Below, one piece after another: positions 54,688 through 64,000 of a DNA stretch of 64,000 nucleotides. The notes beneath the pieces were generated by a model that was not told where the DNA came from, ran no database searches, and saw nothing but the letters and a program-made list of their open reading frames with translations. The number at the start of each line of letters is the position of its first letter. The first letter of the stretch is position 1. Position numbers and translations under genes: made by a program. The DNA lies in assembly GCA_036936605.1 (NCBI GenBank), contig JAUPFV010000004.1, positions 135,541,473-135,605,472 on the forward strand, written 5' to 3'. This stretch comes from Limnanthes douglasii subsp. nivea (Eukaryota > Streptophyta > Magnoliopsida > Brassicales > Limnanthaceae).

Positions 54688-57025
54688 TAGTTAGAAAAAT
54701 TCAACAGATTTAATGATTTCAATCTTTGGATAATTAATGTTAAGGCTTACTTAGTATATAAAGGATTAGCAGTTGTTATCGACGTTAAATCTGTGCAGGT
54801 TGATGTCGTGATACTGTCTAAAAGTCATAGTAACCTCAAATTGAGTTTGGGAGATGAAATGCTACGATAAGTATATGAAGAATCTACAACATTAAGGATA
54901 TGAAATCTGGTGGAAACAATTTACATGAAGAAGTCTTTGGAGAACATATTATATATGAAGAAATAACTTTACACGCTGTCGATGGATAGTGACACAGAGA
55001 TCTGAAGGCGCATAGATGATTATAATTGAATCGTATATGACTTCAATGTCGTTTGTGTGAAGGTGGGGGAAAATTATCAAACAATCATCCTTTTGAGTTC
55101 TCTATCGAAGGAGAATGAACACTTCATGAATGCTATTCTCTACGGGAAAGACTCCCAAACGATGGTCGAAGTCATGAGCGCTTTGAGCTTTAAAGATCTT
55201 CAAAACAAGAGTGTTATGAATGGTTAATTCGAATGGTGCATACTGAGTAGATAAGAGTTCAAAAGTAATATGTTGGACATGCAAGAAGAAAATACATATC
55301 AGTTAGAATTACCTAGAGAAGAGAAATGGCAAAAACAATCATAAAAACTCGAATAGAGATATGTTTCCCAATGGTGTATTTTGGGCTTTGGTGTGTCGTT
55401 TCACATAATTATCAATTAGGATTGGTTTGTGATGAAGGTATAATACTCGAATAGAGATAGAGCACCCCCTTTAGCACCTCATATTCAGGAGGCTCGCTCA
55501 GCAGGATCACCCCTTCACCACCTCATCCTCAAGGGGAAGCGTTATCCTCGAGAATAACGAATCTTATAATGTCAAAGGGTTTGAAACAGCTGGACTCAAG
55601 TATTCTATAAAACTTGAGAGATTAATTAATAACATATGGTATGTACCCAAAATTAATTGTAACCTTCTCTCTAATGGTATTCCATATGATGAAGGGTTTA
55701 CCTATAGGGGTGGAGACGACACACATAAGATTTTACATGGCTCCTTTGTTATTATGAAAACCTATATGACTAATGATGTGTTAGTTATTGAGGGTAGTGT
55801 AATAGAGGGTATGTCTAGTATGGTGAAATATTCTACTAGGTTGTGGAATCATCGACTGAGACAGTTAAGTGAGAAGGGGCTTAGTGAACTAAGTAAATAA
55901 ATTTCGTTACATGGTTGAATAGTTTAGAAACCAAGCTTTTGTGAAATCTTCGTTTTAGGTAAGAGAAATAGGGCAAATTTTATGCCCATAAACCATACAT
56001 AAAACTGAGTAGTTATTTATGTTCATTCAGACTTTTGGTGTCCAGTACGAGAACCTACCATAGGTGGTACAACGTACGTTATGTCATTGACTTATGACTA
56101 TTGCAGTAAAGTATGGATTCTACTTTTGAAGACCAAAGGTGAAGAGTTTGCTATATTTGTGAACTCAATTACTTTAATAGAGAATCAAACCGAGAAAATG
56201 CTGAAAAATATTTGGATCGATAAATATACGAACAAGTAGTTCACTACCTATTGTGAAAAGTTTAGCATTGGTAGACATTCAACCGTATGCGGGACTCCCC
56301 AACAAAATGGACTTGCTACGAGAATGAATTGAACCGTATTGGGATATATTAGATGTATGTTTCATGCAACTGGTATGAGTTGAAGGTTATAGGGTGAAGT
56401 ATTGACAACAATTATATATATCATCAATAAGAGTCAAGCTACAACGCATAATTTTCTTTGTTCTCACGAGGCATGGAATGAAGATAAACCTAAGCTAGAA
56501 TATTTAAGAGTGTTCAAGTGTGCTTCCTACACACATGTGAAACACTTAAATATTTGTTATTTGCCTATTTATAAGGAGTAAAGGGTATATGTTGGGGCTC
56601 TTTGAACTTGAACGTCAGAAGAATATGAAAAAGTAGGGATGTGATTTTCAATGAACATGACATGATATTAAATAAAACGGACTCAACCTAGTACTGTTGG
56701 TTGAGATGTGAAGTTGATGATGGCTTTGATTTACAGAGTGAAATTGGTAATAGTTATACCAAATAAGATTTCAGGCATGGTTCCACTTCGGGTCCAGCTG
56801 AAGTTGTTCAACCACTACATAACTCCAATGTACACAGAGGGTCTATTTTTATTTGGGCATTCAGATGATTAGATACGAAAGCAATATGAACATGATAATT
56901 ATCAACTAACAGGGGATAAATCACGAAAACCAAGCAAACAGCCGCAAATGTATTATTTTGCAGATGTAACTGGTTATGCTTTATTGATTGAAATACAGAG
57001 ATATGTGTAAGAGGAAAATATAAAA
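54688..57025 (+). pseudogene. Ty1/copia gag-integrase remnant
   Basis: Pieces in order: copia gag (KFNRFNDFNLW, KAYLVYKGLAVVIDV near 54.75 kb; LLSSLSKENEHFMNAILYGK, MVEVMSALSFKD near 55.1-55.2 kb), a degraded middle, the protease/pre-integrase boundary at 55.63-55.9 kb (WYVPKINCNLLSNGI, LWNHRLRQLSEKGLSELSK), and the integrase core at 56.02-56.5 kb (VHSDFWCPV, TYDYCSKVWILLLKTK, CGTPQQNGLATRMN). The post-integrase part runs to 57.0 kb (FADVTGYALL). Stops and shifts are common. RT and RNase H are missing because the sequence meets the Tat LTR at 57031. It is not the missing half of the copia fragment at 3.6 kb, which lies 50 kb away. Confidence 0.88.
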
Positions 57026-57030
57026 AGAGT

Positions 57031-58130
57031 TGTAACAAATATAATTCTTATTTATCAGAGAAAAAAAGAGACATCTCTTCTTTACGTTTTGTTTCTTATT
57101 TATATACTCTCCTAGCAATTTCGAATCACTATGTCATACATAACATGACTAATTTAGCATATAGACTAACATTTATAAAATGGGCCTTAAATTCACGGCC
57201 ATTACTTTAGCCTTCGTGCGTTAAGTGGTTTGACCAATTTATTCAACGTGGATTTTAACAGTTTTCTTATTTGCCTATTTTTTTATAATCTACCTCGGTC
57301 GGTATCGTTTGCTTTGCTCATCCAAGTCATTTGTCCCTGGTCTGCTCGGTTATGGTCCTCGCTCAACTTTATTTTTGCTCGGTAAATTTCTGAATATTCC
57401 TCTATTGTTGATTCCTGCTTGGTTTACCCAGCGAGGCATCTGCTTAGCCTAATTTTGCTTCCTTGTTATTATTTCCCGTTCTATTATCATCTTTTATGTC
57501 CTCAGTTACCTTGCTAATTTCCTTTTGTGTCTTGGTTAGGCCTCGACGATGTGTACTTGCATTTTCACTATACGTAGCATTGATCCTTTGTATGTTTATA
57601 TAATAGCCAACTAGGCTCGGTATTATTTATATACTATTTCCGTTTCCCTCTTTTTGGCTATTGTCTGGTCCACTAGGTGGTGAGAATTTCCTCTTTAGGG
57701 AACCCAATGGATTATGCGTAATAGACGCAAAATCAATGAAGTAGAATAACTACTCTATTGTTGTTGATTTTATGAAGCATAGGGGATGGTATAATTGGGT
57801 GATATAAATTCCATGACGTATTGCATGTAGTAATGGATTATTTGAATTTGCAAAAGTATGGTGACACGTGATAGATTCCAAGCGGTGATTCCGTCACTAA
57901 ATTCGTTTTTATGTAAATGGCGCTTGGGTTTTGAGGGAAACGTGCTGGTCTTCAATTTCGAATGACAACTGTCATCACATCACGCGTATAGTAGAAAGTA
58001 AAGTGGAATCCAAATAGTCTTTTTACAACATACAAAGTGGTTAATAGTTTATTGAAAATTATTTTACCTTTGGTAGAAGAAATTGAATTCGCTTGTATGT
58101 GAGAAAATCTATCTCCATTGTTATCACTCG
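57031..58130 (-). repeat. 3' LTR region of the right-edge Tat element
   Basis: The lower end is at 57031. On the minus strand a TATA box GAGTATATAAATAAG lies at about 57096-57110, with about 65 bp of R-U5 before the end. The upper LTR boundary and PPT were not recognised; part of 57.7-58.13 kb is likely to be the upstream region of the plus-strand gene. Confidence 0.5.
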
Positions 58131-58348
58131 TCTTCAGTCAACAAGGTATGTGAATATTTTAATTTTGTGATTTTCTTCTCGACTAATACTGGTGTATGAA
58201 AACCCTATTGCCTCAGTCGTAGGTGTTTGATCATTGGTCCATTTCCCTTGAGAAAAGAATTTCTTTTCTAGTAGTGGGGTTTGTGCGTGAGTAATCCCCT
58301 CGATTTTCTTGTTCTCATACGTCATATTGACTAATTTCAGTCGCTCTA

Positions 58349-60690
58349 ATGGACGTGATGGCCCCAAAAAAGGTTGTAAAGAATAAGGAGAATCAGGTTA
58401 AAGCGGTAAATACAAAATTGGAAGATCTCGCGTTCTTAAAAATCTACTTTGGTCGATTAGCCCCCAAGTATGGATATCTTGATAATACTGATCTTCTGAG
58501 TTTTAAGGCTAGATATGGGATACCCAATGATTCGAAAATTAGAGTACTGGAGGTCGTGTAACATCCTTATCAAGTGAATGATAATGAAACCTACCTATAT
58601 ACCACTATTTTTTACTGGGGCTTACAGTTGCCATTACCCTCTTTGATACGATATTTTGTTAACTTTATAGGTATATGTCCCATCCAATTAGCTGTGAATG
58701 AGTGAAGAGTTTTTCTTAGTATGGTGCTAAGCTCGCGCTTATTAGGTATTTCGGTCTTCCTTGCAGATTTACTAGCTGTTGTAGATGTAACTAAATTAGT
58801 AAAGTTTTTATTTTTTATACCCAACTGAGTGGGATGAGAAAAATAGTTGAACTTCCTACCTCAGACAAAAACTGGAAGAATTCGTTCGTATTTGTATCGA
58901 GAAATTGGGAGCATGAGACTGTTATTATGAACCTTCACTTAGAACATTGGTGGAAGACCAAGTGTAAGAAAAATATTTTTAGTCTATGATTGAAGAAACA
59001 TAGTGTGGAATACTAACTCGAATGTTTGGTTTGTGCAAGTGAAGGGAAACATCAGAATTGGTATAAAGAAGGATTGTGAGAAGATGCTTTAAATCCCCTA
59101 ATCGAGGTAGCTAATTTGGCCAGCTCGACGTGGTTGGAGGAGTCAGTTCAGTTGTTTACTAAAATAAATTACTTGAGAGTTAGGCTACAATAGACCGGAT
59201 ACGTGCGTTGATAAAACAGAGGCATAAGGACCGCATTAGTACAAAGGTGTGGTTGCTAGTGCCCAAGAGTCGAAAAGTGAGGGAGACATAAATTTTTTCG
59301 TCTCTGAAGTATTAGAATGAGAAGAAAGGAGAACTGGGAACCATTTAAGAGTCTGGTAAAGTGAACCAAGTGGAAGAGAGTGCTACCTATCTATGGGATT
59401 AAATGGGTAAAAATCGTACTCGACAATCTCGAGAAGAAGATGAAGAGGTATAACATGAGGAAGTTCCTCTGAAAAAGAAGGCCTCGTGTGATTCTGGATG
59501 CAATCACTCAATCAACGAGGAAGCCATAACTAGTAGATGAAGAAGATGCTGATGGAGCTCAAGTGACAGATGATCTTGTTGGACAAGCCATAGTTCTTGA
59601 GATAAAATCAAACCGGGGGAAAGCAGTGGAGGTAATAATGTTAGATAACGCTCGAGGAAAATAAAGGGAAGTAAACAACGAAAAAGCTCCCTCTATAAAT
59701 ATTTTTAATGCCACATCCTTCAATATTGATGTTCGAGCAGCTCAAACGGTGCAGAGCTATCTTTCTATGACAATATTCCTATGAGCGAGATATTGCAGAT
59801 GCAGGTAAAGCTGACGATCGAGGTACCATATGTTATAATCTGTATTTTGATAAGTGAAGGTAAACGTAATACTTGCCTTATTGTGAACATAGATGCACCA
59901 CAAATCTGTGGTATTATCATACCGGTGGATGTCAACTGCTGATTATCAGGTCATAGATAAGTGGAAGCCCAATGCTATGTTTTTCGATCAGTGAAAGGTT
60001 CAACCACCGAGCTTGCTCGGTTTAAAAATTCTTATGGAGCAGACAAGGTACGAAAGGATAAGGCAATGGAGGAAAATGAGGCTATTTGCTAGAAAATGAC
60101 CTCGCTCGAAGGTGCACTGGCTACATATGAGGAGAGATGCAATGAATTGACCACTGGTAACACTGCCTTGATAGCTCATAACAATGGGCTGATTCAGAAA
60201 AATGATTACTTGATGTCCCAAAGCGTTGGTTTTCTCGCCCATAATATGGCTCAAGAGAATAGAGTGGAAGAACAGTTAGAACATATCACTGGTCTAATAT
60301 TGAAGAATTGGAAACTAACTGTTGCGATGGATGAGCTCAAAGTGAAAATAGAGCAACAACGTAAGAAATCTTGAATAAGGCGGCAACGAATTTGGATGAG
60401 AGGGAGAAGTAGGTAATGGAGGTGGTTATGGTGATGATGGTCCAAAAGCAAAAAAAAAACTATGGTTGAGATGTTGACATTGAACCGAGGTATAAAGTTG
60501 GGTTCGATAGAAAAAATTATATTCCTCGTAAAACAGCGCCAGGAAGGGGGTACGTCGAATGTTGTACCAGTGCTGTCGGAATAAGAGTTGGGTAGGGTAT
60601 CCATCGCAGCAGTTAAAGATGATGCGGGGTAGATGACTGTAGTAGACCTGATGGAGGCAAGGGTCGATGACTCTACCTTGGTGCCTGGTA
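58349..60690 (+). pseudogene. Decayed antisense gene of the right-edge Tat element
   Basis: Homologous to the antisense gene at 45075-48035. The ATG at 58349 opens MDVMAPKKVVKNKE, and KIYFGRLAPKYGYLD, RYGIPNDSKIRVL, FYWGLQLPLPSLIRYF and LSSRLLGISVFLADLLAV follow in the same order as in the young element (RTKWGIPENVKIRIP, FNWGLRFPLDPEIVRYF). A stop at 58559-58561 and another near 58702 lie in the frame. A coiled-coil part is at 60096-60374 (SLEGALATYEERCNELT, LTVAMDELKVKIEQQRKK). Orientation is opposite to pol, as in the young element. It is non-functional here. Confidence 0.75.
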
Positions 60691-61439
60691 CTTGATTTAA
60701 TTTTAATTTGAAACACTTAAGTCATCTTTTATATGATGGTTATTTTGTAATCCTGATTGTGCCAACAATATGCGTACTTAACTTGCTCTTCCGACAATTT
60801 AAAAATATTAATTGCATTACTTGATAAAGTTTTTTTTCTTCTGTAGTTTGACATTGATATTGGAGGTCTATCTTATTTATGAAGACATGTATTTGTTAAT
60901 TACTATAAATATGGAGTATATCCGCATAAGGTCGAGCTCATCTAGCTCATTGCGTAGCTCTGAGTTAGATTTTACTCCTTAGTTTATTCGCTGGGAGGTA
61001 AACTAGACCTTATTGCGTGGCACAATCATGGGCTTGATACTAGATCAATTCGCGTTACGTAGCTATCACTGAGATTTACTCCTTATCTTATTCGTGACGA
61101 AGCCATTTAAACCCTATTGTGTGGCCCAATCGAGGGCTTGATACTGGATCAGTTCGCGTTACGTAGCCCGTAGATGTGGCACTTAACCCGCTCATATTAA
61201 TAAACTCTATGGTATGGATTTAATATGGCCCTTTGTGTAGCCCTTAGGTGTGGACATTGACCCATTCGATATTTTAAAGATGGAGAAAGTTAAAAAACAA
61301 ACACATATATTGGCAAAAATAATAAAATTGCATTGAAGTAAAGAGTAGAAATTTGATACCTCATTAAAAAAACCGTCACGCCATTAGGTGGGAAAAGAGC
61401 ACATCTTCTAAGCTACACATCTTGTCAATATAAATTTAA
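60691..61439. other. Convergent intergenic region of the right-edge Tat element
   Basis: Noncoding, between the ends of the antisense gene and pol. It holds about two copies of a roughly 104-bp repeat at 60961-61167 that includes GGCTTGATACT(A/G)GATCA and TTCGCGTTACGTAGC, and the phrase CCTCATTAAAAAAACCGTCA at about 61361, similar to the one at 18646. Confidence 0.65.
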
Positions 61440-64000
61440 ATGATTAATATTTCATGGGTGCTTCAATGCATGACACTTGGCATTGGCGAGACAATATGCT
61501 CCATAGTGTCCATTGGAGATAATTTTATAAGGCTCTTCCCAATTTGGTCCTAGTTTTCCAACTGTTTCATCGCCGGATCCTTGGAAAACATTTTTCATCA
61601 CCATATCCTCTACTTGTAGCATGCGAGGATTTAATCGAGCATTAAGGTTTCCTCATATGAGGCTCTTGTACGGTGCTGCTCGAACTCGTGCTTGGTTGCG
61701 CTGCTCTTCTATAAGGTACACGCTTACTGCTCGGTTGGTATTATTGTTTTCCTCATCATAACTGGTGATCCAATGACTGGGTATAATAATATCTGCTAGT
61801 ACCAAAACCTCACTGCATAGACGAAGACAAAAATATTTTCGCTAGTTGTAGTCTGTGGGGTAGATTGGTATGCCCGAAGGCCTCGGTCAACTTGTCCGGT
61901 CATTTACCCTTAGCTCCCTCAAGATTTTTTTTTTAATTCCTACCAATATGGTAGGATTTGTGACTTTGACCTGACCATTTGCTTGTGGGCAGTACGGTGT
62001 AGATAAGTGTTGATTTATTCTATAACAATTACAGAATTTTGTGACCACCATGTTTCGGAACCGAGGACCGTTGTCTGTCATCAGGATGCTAGGTAATCCA
62101 AACCGAGCTAAAATTAGATGATGAATAAAGTCACATATTTCTTGATCTCGAGTGTGGAAAAGACCCTTGGCCTCTACCCACTTGGTGAAATAATCCACCT
62201 CGACTACTAGAAAGTTTTGTTTACCAGTTTCCATAGGAAGTTTCCTTACGAAATCGATGTCTCATTTATCAAAAGGGCACGGGCAGCAACGACCTGCATC
62301 GACTCGCTTGGAAGACGAACCGTGTTGGCGAATTGTTGATATTAATGGCATTGTTGAACAAGTCTTTCAGTGTTGGAGGCCAAGTCTGGTCAATAGTAGC
62401 CTGCTAATAAAAAAGGTTGAATAAGGCTACGATATCCATAATGTGCCCCAACATCCCCCGAATGTAGGTCATGCAAAAATAAAATATCTTCAGTTTGATC
62501 AAGGAAACAAAGCATAGGTTGCGTGACACTTTTTCGGTATAAGACGCCATCCAGTACACACTATTTGGCTACCTTCAGTTGGAGCACTCGGGTGGCCACC
62601 TTATCAGTTGGTAGAGTGAGAGATTGAAGATATATGAGATAGGGTTGTCTCCATTCACTGATGTGATCGATTATAAAAATAGTGTCACTCTGACAGAGAG
62701 TTTCTGTAGTTTTAATTGTTGCATGAATATAAGTAGGTCTTCTCATTGGGCCACAGTTTTGGCCAAGCTGTCGGCGGTATAGTTTTCTAAGCGGGGTACT
62801 TGGTCATATGCCACAGCGATAGATTGGGACTCATATTCTTTGAGTGCTATCAAATATCCGCGGATAACCTCCTTTTTCATATTGTAGGGGTCGTTCGCCT
62901 GATTAATGAGCAGTTGTGAGTCTGAATGGAAGCGGAGAATACGAGCCCCACATATTAGTGCTAACTTTATTCTATAAATTAGTGCCTCGTATTCCGCTAT
63001 ATTTTTTTTACAAGGAAATTCAAAAGGATTGCTTGGCGAATCTCCTCTTATTTTGGTGGTTTAAGGATGACTCACACCTTGCTTCCTGATGTACTTGAGG
63101 CCCCATCTATTTCGACGATCAACTCTAACTGCACGGTTTCAGGCAAAACTTCGTTTGAAAGGGTTGTTGCACGAGGAGAGGAAAATTATATAAGAAAATC
63201 AGCAACAACATGTCCCTTGATCGCAATGCATGGTTCAAACTTGATATCGTCTTCCCCTAACTCAATAATCGATTTAGTCAATCTTCCAGATGCTTCAGGT
63301 TTTCGGAGCACAACTTTGAGGGGAAATTACATTTGGACAACAATTGTATGCCCTTGAAAGTAGGGGCGCATTTTTTGTGCAGCTACTACCAGACCGAGTG
63401 TAAGTTTCTCCAAATTGAGATACCTGATATCAGTGTCAACTAGAGTTTTACTAGTGTAGTAAATATGTTGTTGAACATCATATGGTTCGCTAATTAACAA
63501 TGCACTAACATATCTCAAGCGAAGGTGAAACAAACAAATATAAAAAGAAAGTCTCACATATCCGGGGATGAGAGTATTTCGAGTGAGGTGAGAGAATTCT
63601 TTAATGCCTCAAATGATGTATTACATTCCTCTATCCACGCAAATGTTTTAGCTCCTTGAAGAATCTCAAAGAAATGGTAACTTTTATTCAAAGATCTGGA
63701 TACAAAATGTGATAGTGCTGCTAGTCGCCCCGTAAGACACTAAACGTACTTCACATTCGTCGGTAGCATCATTTGTATAACTGCTTCTAATTGGGTAGGG
63801 TAGGCCTCTATGACCCTTTTACTCACAATGTAGCCCAGGAACTTACCTACGTACGCCAAAGGAGCATTTCACTAGGTTATGTTTCAAATTAAATTGACGT
63901 AGACGATCGAACACGGTTTGGAGTACTTTGAGCTGTTTATCGACAGTGTGCGTTGTGACAATCATACTAGACGTTGGTATGTGGAGCCTGCATTCTTCAA
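61440..64000 (-). pseudogene. Decayed Tat pol (RT end, two RNase H, integrase)
   Basis: Read from 64000 downward: RT connection pieces (KHNLVKCSFGV, LTGRLAAL, FEALKEF), RNase H 1 at 63557-63327 (YLNLEKLTLGLVVAAQKMRP), the second RNase H at about 63000-62750 (AEYEALIYRIKLALICGAR, HSDSQLLINQ, ADSLAKT), and integrase at 62234-61887 (VDYFTKWVEAKG, TDNGPRFRN, PQANGQVKVTN). The integrase C-terminal part is at about 61590-61450 (GKLGPNWEEPYKI). The third catalytic residue is Lys instead of Glu, and stops are present, so it is dead. Domain order and the two RNase H domains match the young Tat element. Confidence 0.88.

Larger units (their letters stand above)
57031..64000 (-). mobile_element. Tat-lineage Ty3 element (right edge, truncated by window)
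   Basis: A minus-strand element entering from the right edge: pol at 64000-61440, an antisense gene on the plus strand at 58349-60690, and LTR-like sequence down to 57031, where the plus strand begins TGTAAC (an LTR end of TTGTTACA on the minus strand). The arrangement equals that of the young Tat element. It is old, with many stops in all genes. The 5' LTR and gag lie outside the window. A target duplication (perhaps AGAGT, 57026-57030) cannot be checked here. Confidence 0.82.

Noticed and set aside
3590..57025. The two copia remnants (3.6-5.1 kb and 54.7-57.0 kb) as halves of one element
   Set aside because: They are complementary in content, but the second is cut by a Tat LTR at its own 3' side and its missing part should lie to the right; nothing links it to 3.6 kb.

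Overview
The window looks like nuclear DNA of a flowering plant, probably a eudicot. The evidence is plant-type Ty3 elements of the Tat lineage (two RNase H domains), Ty1/copia remnants, L1-type LINEs with DUF4283/CCHC ORF1 proteins, a MuDR-like transposase, a Stowaway-like MITE and one intact host gene of the plant-only DUF26 family. Almost everything else is nested transposable elements. No rRNA, tRNA gene or CRISPR array was seen.

Layout. 1-1.4 kb: end of a Tat LTR and a decayed gag (+). 1.6-3.6 kb: an oppositely oriented Tat gag, tRNA-Arg-type PBS and LTR (-). 3.6-5.1 kb: copia RT/RNase H tail and 3' LTR (+). 5.9-9.0 kb: decayed LINE (-). 9.0-15.1 kb: a Mutator-like (MULE) element with a 23-bp tandem array, a broken transposase gene (-) and a convergent gene for an acidic protein (+). 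15.1-18.0 kb: AT-rich, nothing recognised. 18.0-30.9 kb: an old minus-strand LTR element defined by its LTRs, PBS, PPT and near-matching TSD. It has no visible gag/pol but holds a MITE, a probable PP2A-activator gene fragment, a full-length LINE (LINE-A, 19-bp TSD) and, inside its 5' LTR, a solo LTR of the young Tat family. 30.9-33.5 kb: LINE remnant (+) lacking the RT core. 34.5-52.0 kb: a complete LINE (LINE-C, -, 15-bp TSD) split by a young 10.5-kb Tat element (38436-48962, 5-bp TSD, LTRs differing at 3 of 502 positions). 52.4-53.3 kb: two-exon DUF26 gene (-). 54.7-57.0 kb: copia gag-integrase (+), cut at 57.03 kb by another Tat element (-) that runs off the right edge.

The most interesting structure is in the young Tat element. 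Between pol and the 3' LTR it carries an antisense gene with its own TATA box, an 81-nt GT-AG intron that keeps frame, and a predicted 959-residue protein with a domain resembling the 'putative gypsy type transposon' family followed by a coiled coil. The diverged Tat element at 57-64 kb has the same antisense gene in the same place, so the arrangement is a lineage trait. The young element also separates gag-protease from RT by a single in-frame TAG in a readthrough-like context, and its gag has a one-base frame break.

Order of events inferred from nesting: the LTR element at 18-31 kb came before LINE-A and before the solo-LTR insertion. LINE-C came before the young Tat insertion. The copia element at 54.7 kb came before the right-edge Tat element.
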